Below are positions 26,714 through 36,172 of a DNA stretch of 64,000 nt, one piece after another. The notes beneath the pieces were generated by a model, which had not been told where the DNA came from, searched no databases, and was given only the letters and a program-made list of their open reading frames with translations. The DNA is taken from positions 174,356 to 238,355 of the forward strand of contig NZ_JBPCZH010000005.1 in assembly GCF_051251085.1 (NCBI RefSeq). The letters run 5' to 3'. A program made the translations under genes and the position numbers. Source of the stretch: Cernens ardua (GTDB lineage Bacteria > Pseudomonadota > Gammaproteobacteria > Pseudomonadales > Halomonadaceae). Every line of letters begins with the position of its first letter. Position 1 is the stretch's first letter.

Positions 26714-27014
26714 GACGAAAGATATCAGGTACATCCATCCATTATTCATTCGCGGCTAATACTCGCCAACTGCTTCGTGGCGTTGCATACTACACGGTGC
26801 ATGCGTTAATTCGTGTATCTATGTTTCTGCCGAGTATGGGTGTGCCTGGGGTGCCAGTCGTTCGGAGGCTTGCGCCCGAGTGCATGTATCCCAGAGGAGC
26901 ATGGGGTCTCCGTGCATCCTTGGTTTGGTAGGAACGAGCACACGAATTATCCTGTGGTTTACCGTCGCAATACCGCGACCTCAACAAAAAGATCCCGATA
27001 ATAGGAATTCAATC
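26714..27014. other. Region upstream of aruC
   Basis: 301 bp with no gene. It should hold the promoter and any ArgR-type operator for the arginine succinyltransferase genes; I could not identify a convincing ArgR box by eye. Confidence 0.4.
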
Positions 27015-28223
27015 ATGAGCTGGACGCCGAGCCGCGCCGATTTCGATACTTACATGCTTCCTGTCTATTCACCTGTCAATATGATTCCTGACAGAGGTGA
27101 AGGTAGCCGAGTATGGGACCGAGAAGGCCGAGAGTTCATTGATTTCGCCGGAGGGATCGCTGTCAGCGCATTGGGGCATGGTCATCCCAGCTTGCAGGAT
27201 GCATTGAAAACACAGGCGGATAAAATCTGGCACCTGTCAAATGTATATACCAACGAGCCTGCACTCAAACTTGCCAAGTGGTTGGTGGAGCATACCTTTG
27301 CCGACAAGGTGTTCTTTTGTTCCAGTGGTGGAGAAGCCAACGAGGCTGCCTTCAAATTGGCACGCCGTTATGGTCACGACATGTTTGGTGAGCACAAGAG
27401 CAAGATCATTTCGTTCAGGAACTCTTTCCACGGGCGTACTTACTTCACGGTCAGCGTGGGAGGGCAGCCCAAGTATTCCCAAGGGTTTGGTCCGGCCATT
27501 GAGGGAATCGTGCATGCGGACTTCAATGATCTTGATAGTGTTCGTGCGCTGATCGACGACGACACCTGTGCGATTGTTGTAGAGCCGGTGCAGGGCGAGG
27601 GGGGGATTACCTCGGCCACACCTGAATTCCTTCATGGCTTGCGTGAACTGTGTGATGAATACGAAGCCTTGCTGGTTTTTGACGAAGTGCAATGTGGTGC
27701 CGGGCGCACGGGAAGCCTTTATACCTACATGCAATATGATGTGGTGCCCGATATTCTGACCACAGCCAAAGCCATTGGGGGTGGTTTTCCTCTGGCCGCC
27801 ATGATTACTACAGACGACGTTGGCAAGGTATTTTCCATGGGCGCCCATGGGTCTACCTACGGCGGTAACCCTCTGGCGACTGCTGTTGGGCTGGCTGCCA
27901 TGCAAACCATCGCTGAACCTGAAGTACTGGATGGCATTGCTGAGCGCCGTGCCCTGTTCGAACAGCACTTGGCTAAGCTCAATGAGCGTTTCAATCTTTT
28001 CAAGGAAGTTCGTGGAAAAGGATTGTTGGTGGGTGTTGAGTTAACGGAACCCTATCACGGCCGTGCGCGCGATATTATGGCGGCTGCCATTGATGAAGGG
28101 TTGATGATGCTGGTTGCGGGGCCGGATGTTCTCCGTTTCACACCTTCCCTTGTGATTTCACCTGAAGAAATCAATGAAGGCATGATTCGCCTGGAGCGTG
28201 CATTGAATCGTATCGCTGGCTAA
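27015..28223 (+). CDS. aruC: Succinylornithine/acetylornithine aminotransferase AruC (AstC)
   Basis: A PLP-dependent class III aminotransferase of 402 residues. The Schiff-base lysine lies in LTTAKAIGGGFPLAAM; LVFDEVQCGAGRTG binds PLP, and FHGRTYFTVSVGG is the family substrate loop. It acts on N2-succinylornithine in arginine breakdown and often also on acetylornithine. The start ATG 27015 has AGGAATT upstream; a longer frame from 26880 would add an unrelated leader. It is followed 11 nt later by the succinyltransferase subunits, which supports a catabolic role. Confidence 0.93.
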   Translation: MSWTPSRADFDTYMLPVYSPVNMIPDRGEGSRVWDREGREFIDFAGGIAVSALGHGHPSLQDALKTQADKIWHLSNVYTNEPALKLAKWLVEHTFADKVFFCSSGGEANEAAFKLARRYGHDMFGEHKSKIISFRNSFHGRTYFTVSVGGQPKYSQGFGPAIEGIVHADFNDLDSVRALIDDDTCAIVVEPVQGEGGITSATPEFLHGLRELCDEYEALLVFDEVQCGAGRTGSLYTYMQYDVVPDILTTAKAIGGGFPLAAMITTDDVGKVFSMGAHGSTYGGNPLATAVGLAAMQTIAEPEVLDGIAERRALFEQHLAKLNERFNLFKEVRGKGLLVGVELTEPYHGRARDIMAAAIDEGLMMLVAGPDVLRFTPSLVISPEEINEGMIRLERALNRIAG

Positions 28224-28234
28224 AAGGGGCTCTT

Positions 28235-29437
28235 ATGCTGGTTGTACGATTGGTGGAAGCGCGTGATATCGACGCGCTTTATACGCTCGCCAGTACGGCG
28301 AATCCTCCCCTGACAAACCTGCCTGCCTGGCGTGAGACCCTGGTGTCTCGCGTACAGGCAACACAAAAGGCCATTCAGTCTCCGGTTGAAAAACCGGGGG
28401 CAGAGGCTTATATGTTCGCGTTGGAAGATACTGATCGGCAGCGTGTGGTGGGTACGGCTACCTTGCGTGCCTGGGCCGGAATGGATCAGGCATATTACAC
28501 CTACCGTCGGGAAACGCTTATCCATGCTTCACCCGGGTTGGGAATTCGTCGTGAAGTGAATACGCTTGCACTGTCACACGAAATTTCAGAGGCCTCCCAA
28601 CTGTGTGCCATGGCGCTGGCACCTGAGTACCAACAGAATATGACTGCCCATATACTGTTACGCAAGGCTCGATTGGCTTTTATGCGGCTTAATCCTGAGC
28701 GTTTTTCCGATCAATGTGTGGTGGCATTTACCGGTGAAGTCAATGATTCAGGGGAGTCACCCTTCTGGAACAGCGTCGGACAGCATTTTTTTGGTCGTGA
28801 CTATCACGATATTCACGCACTTGCAGGTCGTGAAAGCAAAAGTTTTATAGCCGAAATGATGCCACAGCTACCGCTTTACGAAGAGCTGCTAACCACGGGT
28901 GCCCGCGCTGTGATAGGCCACACTCACCAGCGTCATTTTGCCCATTACAATGCAATGTTGGCAGAAGGCTTCCAACCGGGGCGACACGTCGATATTTTCG
29001 ATGCAGGTCCGGTGCTTCAGGCTGATACCTATCAGCTGAAAACGCTGAAGCAAGCGCGCTTTTGCCAGCTGCAACCTTCTTCTCCTGAATCATCCATTGA
29101 TTCAGCTGCTTTCGAACACCATGATGCCCGTTGTGAGAAGGTTTCAGGCATCTCGTCCGAATCCATCGAACCGCCTTCAAGTGCTCTGATAGCGTCGGGA
29201 ACATTGAATGATTTCCGTGCGGTGGTGAGTCCTTTTTCCGACGGGGATGCGCATGGGGTATGCCATGTTGATCAACTGACCTTCGATGTATTAGGGCAGC
29301 CCATAGGCAGTGAAGTATTGGTCAGTGGGTGTGATGCTTCTTGTTTGGCGAAAGAGTCGCGAAGCGGAGGAACCCCTTGCCCCAAAACGGGTTACCGCTC
29401 CCTGGCCCATCGCCTTTCAGAAGGGGCCTCCTCATGA
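28235..29437 (+). CDS. aruF: Arginine/ornithine N-succinyltransferase subunit AruF
   Basis: AstA-family acyltransferase subunit that, with AruG, transfers succinyl from succinyl-CoA to arginine. It has 400 residues. Typical features: N-terminal VVRLVEARDIDALYTLAS, the YYTYRRETLIHASPGLGIRR motif, SFIAEMMPQLPLYEELL and GRHVDIFDAGPVLQADTYQL. A polar segment at about 275-315 is longer than usual, and the C-terminal tail is variable. AAAAGGGG precedes ATG 28235. Its stop overlaps the aruG start by four bases (ATGA). Confidence 0.92.
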   Translation: MLVVRLVEARDIDALYTLASTANPPLTNLPAWRETLVSRVQATQKAIQSPVEKPGAEAYMFALEDTDRQRVVGTATLRAWAGMDQAYYTYRRETLIHASPGLGIRREVNTLALSHEISEASQLCAMALAPEYQQNMTAHILLRKARLAFMRLNPERFSDQCVVAFTGEVNDSGESPFWNSVGQHFFGRDYHDIHALAGRESKSFIAEMMPQLPLYEELLTTGARAVIGHTHQRHFAHYNAMLAEGFQPGRHVDIFDAGPVLQADTYQLKTLKQARFCQLQPSSPESSIDSAAFEHHDARCEKVSGISSESIEPPSSALIASGTLNDFRAVVSPFSDGDAHGVCHVDQLTFDVLGQPIGSEVLVSGCDASCLAKESRSGGTPCPKTGYRSLAHRLSEGASS

Positions 29438-30507
29438 TTATTCGTCCGATTGAAATGCGTGATCTGGATGCGCTGATGGAGATGGCTGAGGAGACGGGTT
29501 CAGGCTTTACGTCGTTGCCGGATAATATTGATTTCCTGCGTGAAAAAATTACTCATAGCCAGCAAACCTTTGCTGATCCTGAGGGTAATGGCCCCGGACT
29601 GTACTTCTTCGTTCTTGAAGATGCTAATTCTCAAGAGGTAACGGGAACAAACTCCTCCCCTGTCATAGCCGGGTGCTGCGCTATCGAGGCGCGCGTTGGG
29701 CTTGGCTCACCGTTCTACCATTATCGTTTGGGGCGCTTGGCGCATAGTTCACCCACTCTCGGGCTGCATCGGATGCTGGAGACGCTGTTTCTCTCGTCGG
29801 ATCATACAGGGGACGCCGAAGTCTGTTCTCTTTATCTACGGCCGGCCTGGCGCGGTGGCGCCGGGTTGAAGGGTCGGTTAGGGACATTGCTTTCTCGCGT
29901 GCGTTGGGTATTCATGGCGACACATCGGCGGCGTTTCCCTGCACGCGTATTGGCCGAAATGAGGGGGCAAACTGACGAAGAAGGCAATAGCGCCTTCTGG
30001 TATGGCCTTGGTCACCGTTTCCTGAAGATGGATTTCGCCGATGCTGACCGCCTGATCGGGTTGGGAGATAAAGGCTTTATTGGCGAATTGATGCCTAAAT
30101 TCCCGATTTACCTTAACTTTCTGACACCCGAAGCACGCTCAGCCATTGGTCAAGTGCATCAGAATACGCGCCCGGCGATCGCTATGCTGAAACAGGAAGG
30201 GCTGCGTTGGGAAGGTTATATCGACATTTTTGATGGCGGCCCAACGATGGAAGCCTATATCGATGATGTACGCGCCATTCGTAATACGCGCTCGGTGGCG
30301 GTAGCTATCGATTCATCCGAACAACAGAATGATGACGATGAGCGTATTCGCCCCCGCTGGCTGGTTGCGAGTGGTGAAACACCGGCAGCATTTCGTGCCT
30401 GTTGGAGTCGTGTTGGCCCGCTGGAAGGGGAAATTATGCTTCACTGTGAAGAAGCAGCGAAGCTGGGTGTGAAAGCGGGGGATAGTGTCCGTATCCTTGA
30501 ATGTTAA
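29434..30507 (+). CDS. aruG: Arginine N-succinyltransferase subunit AruG
   Basis: The second AstA-family subunit, 357 residues: IIRPIEMRDLDALMEMAEET at the start, FYHYRLGRLAHSSPTLGLHR in the centre, FIGELMPKFPIYLNFL and GYIDIFDGGPTMEAYIDDVR towards the end. The start is ATG 29434, overlapping the aruF stop as ATGA, so the two are translationally coupled. The operon stops here: astD, astB and astE, which complete the pathway in relatives, are not next to it. Confidence 0.92.
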   Translation: MIIRPIEMRDLDALMEMAEETGSGFTSLPDNIDFLREKITHSQQTFADPEGNGPGLYFFVLEDANSQEVTGTNSSPVIAGCCAIEARVGLGSPFYHYRLGRLAHSSPTLGLHRMLETLFLSSDHTGDAEVCSLYLRPAWRGGAGLKGRLGTLLSRVRWVFMATHRRRFPARVLAEMRGQTDEEGNSAFWYGLGHRFLKMDFADADRLIGLGDKGFIGELMPKFPIYLNFLTPEARSAIGQVHQNTRPAIAMLKQEGLRWEGYIDIFDGGPTMEAYIDDVRAIRNTRSVAVAIDSSEQQNDDDERIRPRWLVASGETPAAFRACWSRVGPLEGEIMLHCEEAAKLGVKAGDSVRILEC

Positions 30508-30584
30508 AGGGCCTGATATAGGTCCTTTGCCAATAGGAGGGGGCGTTCATCCTGAAATGCTAACAAAGCTGGAAGCACTAATAA

Positions 30585-30620
30585 GAGGAAACACATGGTG
30601 TTTCCTCCTCTCTCTTCTTC
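30585..30620. terminator. Hairpin between aruG and rsmB
   Basis: GAGGAAACAC (30585-30594) pairs with GTGTTTCCTC (30598-30607) around a 3-nt loop, followed by CTCTCTCTTCTT. It separates convergent genes and could terminate both, although the tail is a pyrimidine run rather than pure T. Confidence 0.65.
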
Positions 30621-30650
30621 ATAGGTAAGTGATGGTATTTGGGACGTCGT

Positions 30651-31997
30651 TTAACGTTTGCGTAACAGCGAGTAAAAGAACCCGTCACTCCCATTGATCT
30701 CGGGCAGGCGTTGACGCCCGTTCGGCACCTCAATTCCCCAGGGGACAGAAGGTGTAATGTTGCTGGCATCTGGCGTATTCGTAAGAAAACGTTCAATCTG
30801 CGTGCTGTTTTCAACTGGCATAATGGAACAGGTGGCATACAGTAATGTGCCGTCTTCTTTCAGCATGTCCCATACATTTCGGAGTAGCGCGCTCTGAAGG
30901 TGTGCCAGTGCGGTGATATCTTCTTTTGTACGGAGCTGCTTGATATCAGGATGTCGTCGAATAACACCGGTACCTGAACACGGGGCATCCAGTAAAATGG
31001 CATCGAATGGCGTGCCATCCCACCAGTCCTTTTGGGATGCATCTGCACACTGGAGTTCAATCTCGATCGACTCATCCGGGCGCAGGCGTTCAATTCCTTC
31101 TTCAACCCGTTCAAGGCGGTGAGCATCACTGTCCAGTGCAGTGATATGTAGCGGCTGCTTCGCCGCGAGGGCACACTCGATTAAATGCAGCGTTTTACCA
31201 CCTGGCGCGCTGCATGCATCCAGAATCCTGAGTGGTGTGTGTTCATTTTTCTCAACTGAATCCATCAGCATGGGGGCGGTCAACTGTGCTGATTCATCCT
31301 GAACACTGACATCGCCTTCGGCGAAATCGGGCAGTGTGGTGACATCTGCGGGATGTTCCAACGTGATGCCATCCATTGAGTCCTTGCATTCTATAGCGGC
31401 CAACTGTGCTTCCGTCAGGCGGTGAAGGTAATCATCCCTATTCGTATAGGCACGGTTTACCCTGAGCGTCATGGGCGCGGGTGTATTGTTGGCAGCCAGT
31501 ATCGCTTCCGCCTGCTCGGGCCAATCTGCCTTGATGGCCTGAACAAGCCATTTGGGGTGCAGATAACGATATTCTGCGCGTTTTCCCAGCGGCTGTGTGA
31601 GGGTTTCATGCTCACGTTGATAACGACGCAGGCAGGCATTCAACACACGTGTGGCCCAGGGTTTTCCCAATAGCTTAGCCGCACCGGCTGTTTCGCCCAC
31701 GGCGGCATGACCGGGAACACGCATGTACATCAACTGATACAGGCCAATCAGCAATAATGCCTGAATATCCAGATCCTTGCGTTTGAAGCCCCTGGATACC
31801 AGCTCTGCGGCCAGTAATTCCAACTGTGGCAGGGCACGACAAACGCCAAAGCACAGCGCCCGATAAAAACTGCGGTCTCTGGGAGCAATGGCAGCATCAT
31901 CCAGAGCTGAGAGCGAGCCCTTACGGTCCAGTACGGCAACAAGAGTAGCCGCTGCGGCAGCGCGGGGATCAGTGATGGCACGTGTTTTTCTGCTCAT
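30651..31997 (-). CDS. rsmB: 16S rRNA (cytosine967-C5)-methyltransferase RsmB
   Basis: SAM-dependent RNA methyltransferase of 448 residues. The N-terminal third is a NusB-like RNA-binding domain (AVGETAGAAKLLGKPWATRV). The catalytic domain shows the SAM motif LDACSAPGGKTLHL, LLDAPCSGTGVIRRHPDI with the first catalytic Cys, and YATCSIMPVENS with the second. The start overlaps the fmt stop (31994-31997), forming the def-fmt-rsmB operon. In Pseudomonas trkA follows rsmB; here it does not. Confidence 0.96.
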   Translation of the reverse strand: MSRKTRAITDPRAAAAATLVAVLDRKGSLSALDDAAIAPRDRSFYRALCFGVCRALPQLELLAAELVSRGFKRKDLDIQALLLIGLYQLMYMRVPGHAAVGETAGAAKLLGKPWATRVLNACLRRYQREHETLTQPLGKRAEYRYLHPKWLVQAIKADWPEQAEAILAANNTPAPMTLRVNRAYTNRDDYLHRLTEAQLAAIECKDSMDGITLEHPADVTTLPDFAEGDVSVQDESAQLTAPMLMDSVEKNEHTPLRILDACSAPGGKTLHLIECALAAKQPLHITALDSDAHRLERVEEGIERLRPDESIEIELQCADASQKDWWDGTPFDAILLDAPCSGTGVIRRHPDIKQLRTKEDITALAHLQSALLRNVWDMLKEDGTLLYATCSIMPVENSTQIERFLTNTPDASNITPSVPWGIEVPNGRQRLPEINGSDGFFYSLLRKR

Positions 31998-32971
31998 TGT
32001 GCGCTCTCCGACGAGTCAAAAAGCGCGCCTTCCTTAAGTTTTTCAGCGCGTTTAGGGCTCGAAAGCAGTTCTCGTATACTGAGCGCTTTAGTGCCGGGCA
32101 TCTGAGCGCGGAACACTGCCAGTATGCCTTCGCCACAGGCGATGTGCAGGTGCTCTGCCGATACCGCCAGCAACGTACCCGGAGGTGCATCATGGCGTGC
32201 ATCAAGTGCTTTTGCTTCCCATAAGCGGAGGGTGTCACCATTGAGGGAGGTCCATGCGACAGGCCATGGATTAAAGGCACGGATTTTTGCCGCCAGATGA
32301 AGAGCATCCTGCCGAAAATCCAATTGAGCTTCGGCCTTGGATAGTTTCTCTGCGTAGGTCACCCCATGTTCGGGTTGAGGAACGGGGTCGAGCGCAGACG
32401 GCGTATCAGCCAGTTGATCCAACACCGTGACGATTGCTTCTGCACCCAGTACGGATAGTGCGTCATGTAAGCTACCACCCGTGGTCGTGTCATCGATTCC
32501 CACAGAGCGTTTCAGTAACATCGCGCCGGTATCCAGCCCTTCATCCATCGCCATGATGGTTACGCCACTTTCACTGTCCATGGCTTCAATCGCACGCTGG
32601 ATCGGCGCAGCCCCCCGCCAGCGAGGCAGCAGAGAAGCATGTACATTCAACGCACCAAAAGGAGGAATGGCCAGCACTTCACCGGGAAGAATCAACCCAT
32701 AAGCTGCGACAACCAGCACATCGAGCTGCGCCTTTTTCATACCACTACGGCTTTCATCGCTACGCAATCGTTCCGGTTGGTAAAGCGGAAGATCATGAGT
32801 CAGTGCCAATTCTTTTACAGCACTGGGTTGTGGCTTACGACCGCGGCCAGCAGGGCGGTCGGGCTGAGTGTATACGCAGACTACCTCGTGGCGACTGTCC
32901 AGTATGGATTGAAGAATGGTGGCGGCAAATTCAGGCGTACCTGCAAAACCAACCCGTAACGATGATGCCAT
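31994..32971 (-). CDS. fmt: Methionyl-tRNA formyltransferase
   Basis: Formylates initiator Met-tRNA using 10-formyltetrahydrofolate. It has 325 residues: VGFAGTPEFAATIL at the start, the catalytic loop LNVHASLLPRWRGAAPIQRA with Asn/His, and GLDTGAML with the conserved Asp. The C-terminal OB-like domain binds tRNA. It lies 34 nt after def and overlaps rsmB by 4 bp. Confidence 0.97.
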   Translation of the reverse strand: MASSLRVGFAGTPEFAATILQSILDSRHEVVCVYTQPDRPAGRGRKPQPSAVKELALTHDLPLYQPERLRSDESRSGMKKAQLDVLVVAAYGLILPGEVLAIPPFGALNVHASLLPRWRGAAPIQRAIEAMDSESGVTIMAMDEGLDTGAMLLKRSVGIDDTTTGGSLHDALSVLGAEAIVTVLDQLADTPSALDPVPQPEHGVTYAEKLSKAEAQLDFRQDALHLAAKIRAFNPWPVAWTSLNGDTLRLWEAKALDARHDAPPGTLLAVSAEHLHIACGEGILAVFRAQMPGTKALSIRELLSSPKRAEKLKEGALFDSSESAQ

Positions 32972-33005
32972 AACTGAGTGCTGTCCAGATAAAAGGAAAG
33001 AGGGA

Positions 33006-33509
33006 TTAAGCGCCCTTGTGACGCTTGAGCATTTTTTTCTTCACACGATCACGTTTCAACGGTGAAAGATAATCAATGAAAAGCACACCGTTGAGGTGGT
33101 CATTTTCGTGCTGTATGCAATGTGCCAGCAGGCCATCGACCTCTTGCTCGAAAGGCTTGCCGTGGCGGTCCAGCGCTTTCACACGGATACGCAATGCACG
33201 CGATACTTCCGCATAGTATTCGGGAATGGACAAACACCCCTCCTGCAAGGGTTTGCGCTCATCATCCAATGCTTCCCATTCGGGATTGATAAACACCATG
33301 GGCTCGCTCTGATTGTCACTGACATCAAGCACAAAGAGACGTATGTGACGATCTACCTGTGTTGCTGCCAGGCCAATTCCAGGGGCGGCATACATGGTTT
33401 CGAACATGTTGTCGATCAGCGTCTGAAGCTCATCATCAAACGTTGTAATGGGTTCGGCGACCTTGCGAAGGTGGTCCGCCGGATATTCAAGAATCTCTAG
33501 AGTTGCCAT
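33006..33509 (-). CDS. def: Peptide deformylase
   Basis: Iron-dependent enzyme that removes the formyl group from nascent proteins. It has 167 residues with all three motifs: GIGLAATQV, EGCLSIP (metal Cys) and QHENDHLNG (the HExxH helix). This is the usual size for type 1 deformylase. It is the first gene of def-fmt-rsmB. Confidence 0.97.
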   Translation of the reverse strand: MATLEILEYPADHLRKVAEPITTFDDELQTLIDNMFETMYAAPGIGLAATQVDRHIRLFVLDVSDNQSEPMVFINPEWEALDDERKPLQEGCLSIPEYYAEVSRALRIRVKALDRHGKPFEQEVDGLLAHCIQHENDHLNGVLFIDYLSPLKRDRVKKKMLKRHKGA

Positions 33510-33893
33510 AAACAGATCCGCGTTAATAAGAAAGCGACGAAGGTGTGATTAATCTTGATGATTATTCAACAGCAGGGCACCGGAGCAGAAAACATCCTCA
33601 GCAAGAGTGTTTACCCCTAAAGTTTGGGCGCGAGCTGCCGAAATAATCATGACAGGAGAAAGAGAACACTTAATACAGCAGGTGGTGATTATACCAAGCG
33701 CGTGCGTCAGGAATAACAACGTAGGGTCATCACTTTCAAGCCATAAAGAGTAATGACCCTATTATACGCTTGATTGGCGTTCTCTTCCTTCGAATATTGT
33801 GGCGTTCAAGTCCGTAAGTGATGTCTATTGTAGTGCCCAGAACGCTTCAATTAAACCGTTGACTCTCATCCTGTTCATTCAAGGAAAGCAAAT
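33510..33893. other. Divergent region between def and dprA
   Basis: 384 bp where relatives usually have a LysM-domain gene; none is present here. It contains an inverted repeat TAGGGTCAT (33722-33730)/ATGACCCTA (33753-33761) that could be an operator or hairpin, followed by ATTATACG. Confidence 0.5.
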
Positions 33894-35165
33894 GTGGCTA
33901 AACAGGTTTCCATGGGGCCCCGCGAATGGCTGGCTCTATCACTGGTTCCTCGTCTGGGAAGCAGTCGTATTCATACCCTTTATCAGCAGGGGGTTCAGTG
34001 GCCAGGCGCATGGCTTGCGCAACTGGGGTTGGCACAGCGGCAGTATCTTGTCTATCTGCTTGAGCATACGGCCGGGCAGGCGCAGGTCGATGAAATTCTT
34101 GCATGGTGTGATGAAAGCCGGCAACGCTACCTGCTTTATCCGGGGCATCCGGCATGGCCCGCGCTTCTGGAGGAAATTCCTGATCCACCGGTATTACTCT
34201 GGGCCTGGGGTAATCTTTCCCTGCTGAATCAGCGAGGCTTAGCCATGGTGGGCAGTCGGCAAGCCAGCGCACGAGGCATGCAACATGCCCACCACTTTGC
34301 GCATGTATTGGCTGAACATGGGCTGTGTATCGTCAGTGGTATGGCTTTGGGGATAGACGCAGCTGCGCATACAGGAGCACTCGAGGGTAAAGGGGCTACG
34401 TTAGCTGTGCTTGGCTGCGGAATCGATATTCTTTACCCCCGGCGTCATGCAGCGTTACGCCAGCAAATACTGGACGGTGCTGGGCTAGTGGTCTCTGAAT
34501 TCCCGCCGGGGACGAAGGCCTATCCGCAGTTCTTTCCCCGTCGTAATCGCATTATCACGGGACTAAGTGAAGGCGTGCTGGTAGTAGAGGCAACGAAAAA
34601 GAGTGGGTCCTTGATCAGTGCGCGTTTGGCACTGGAACAGAATCGGGACGTCTACGCCTTGCCCGGCGCCGCTGACGACGAAGGTATGTCCGGATGCCAT
34701 TGGCTTATTCAGCAGGGGGCGATGTTGGTGGCCCATCCGAGGGATATGATAGAGGCAATGGCTCTGGAGGGTAGTATCACTGACTGCAACTCACCGCCGG
34801 CTGCGCTACACTGTGCTGCTCATCGGGTATCAAGGAACGCTGTTGCGCCATTCGTTTCTCGTCGATCGGGAGAGGAATCTTCACTGGTTCCATGTATCAG
34901 TGCCATAACGGGATGTCCTGTTGGCACAGCCTCCCCAACCCCTGATATCAAGCATATTAATGGGGGCAAACATGAAAGCGGGATTGGTTTTAGTGAAATG
35001 GCTGTAGGCCTTTATCATTACTTGTCCCACACACCTGTAGGGCTGGATGCCTTGGTCACTGTGGCGAACACCTCCTGCCATGAGGGTCTTATTGCTCTGC
35101 TGGAACTCGAAATAGGGGGTGTTATTTCCCGTGTGCCGGGTGGTTGGGTGCATTCGCCTGATTAA
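33894..35165 (+). CDS. dprA: DNA-processing protein DprA
   Basis: DprA/Smf protein that loads RecA onto incoming single-stranded DNA during natural transformation. It has 423 residues. The Rossmann core shows VGSRQASARG, IVSGMALGIDAAAHTGAL, ATLAVLGCGIDILYPRRHA and FPRRNRIITGLSEGVLVVEA, all typical. The C-terminus after about residue 300 is longer than usual and ends in a DML1-like winged helix (LIALLELEIGGVISRVPGGW). The start is GTG 33894 with AAGGAAAG upstream. Its presence, with PilW at 46.8 kb, is compatible with competence. Confidence 0.94.
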   Translation: MAKQVSMGPREWLALSLVPRLGSSRIHTLYQQGVQWPGAWLAQLGLAQRQYLVYLLEHTAGQAQVDEILAWCDESRQRYLLYPGHPAWPALLEEIPDPPVLLWAWGNLSLLNQRGLAMVGSRQASARGMQHAHHFAHVLAEHGLCIVSGMALGIDAAAHTGALEGKGATLAVLGCGIDILYPRRHAALRQQILDGAGLVVSEFPPGTKAYPQFFPRRNRIITGLSEGVLVVEATKKSGSLISARLALEQNRDVYALPGAADDEGMSGCHWLIQQGAMLVAHPRDMIEAMALEGSITDCNSPPAALHCAAHRVSRNAVAPFVSRRSGEESSLVPCISAITGCPVGTASPTPDIKHINGGKHESGIGFSEMAVGLYHYLSHTPVGLDALVTVANTSCHEGLIALLELEIGGVISRVPGGWVHSPD

Positions 35166-35386
35166 GCTGAATCTACAGTTACGCCAATTTCCATTGAGAA
35201 GAGTCAACGTATGGCGCCATTGTTTTTAAAGTCTGTGGCCTTGATCGACACATGGCAGCCAAACGGCAGTGGGCAAGCGACGAGTTCACACCACGTAAAA
35301 ATGACAACAGTGTAAAAGTGATATAGTGAAAAATCCGAGCCTTGTTGTGTATAATAACCTTGCATTTAATAGGGGTATTGTGATTC

Positions 35387-35965
35387 ATGAGTCGCACACC
35401 TTCCATTGAGCTTGATCAGGCCGCCACCCTGTTACATCAAGGGCGTGTGCTGGCCTATCCCACAGAGGGCGTCTGGGGGTTGGGATGCGACCCTGACAAT
35501 ACTGAGGCACTCCAGCGTCTATTGGCATTGAAACTGCGAGCCCCAGAGAAAGGGCTCATCCTTATCGCTGCCAGCATTGAGCAATTCGAGCCGTGGCTGC
35601 GTGGCCTGGATACGGCATCACTTGAACGCCTGCGTGCTTCATGGCCCGCTGCACTGACATGGTTGGTGCCTGATAATGGTCGTACTCATCCTCTTGTTAG
35701 GGGGGAACATGATCGAGTGGCCTTGCGTGTTACGCCACATCCCTTGGTAATTGCACTTTGCGAGACCTTCGGTGGTCCGATTGTGTCCACGTCCGCTAAT
35801 CGTGCCGGAGAGCCTTCTGCTACCACTGCTGAGGAAGTGTTCAGGGCTTTTCAGGGAGAATCACTTTCCCTCCTGGATGGAACGACGGGAGGAAGAACCC
35901 AACCCAGTGATATCCGTGATCTAGCGACCGGGAAATGGTTACGTCGCAGTGATATGTCGCAGTGA
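35387..35965 (+). CDS. tsaC: Threonylcarbamoyl-AMP synthase TsaC
   Basis: Makes threonylcarbamoyl-AMP from Thr, bicarbonate and ATP for t6A37 modification of tRNAs. It has 192 residues, a single YrdC domain: LAYPTEGVWGLGCDPDN, KLRAPEKGLILIA, the WPAALTWLVPD substrate loop and VSTSANRAGEPS near the end. It has no Sua5 extension, so TsaC rather than Sua5. In Pseudomonas qor lies between tsaC and hemF; it is missing here. Confidence 0.96.
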   Translation: MSRTPSIELDQAATLLHQGRVLAYPTEGVWGLGCDPDNTEALQRLLALKLRAPEKGLILIAASIEQFEPWLRGLDTASLERLRASWPAALTWLVPDNGRTHPLVRGEHDRVALRVTPHPLVIALCETFGGPIVSTSANRAGEPSATTAEEVFRAFQGESLSLLDGTTGGRTQPSDIRDLATGKWLRRSDMSQ

Positions 35966-36172
35966 ATAGATACAAGTGGAAGCCCGGACACTCCATGACA
36001 GGGGGGATACCATATGAAACTTGGGCATTCACGTGAACAGTTGTTAATTTCAGCCCCTGTCATTCAGTCACATGGCAAGTTGAGCCATCACACGGCAAAA
36101 TAGATAGCGCTCGAAGCTTTAGTCTCTGCCAGAGTGGCGAGATACTCGATTTTCACATCATCAGGACTCATC

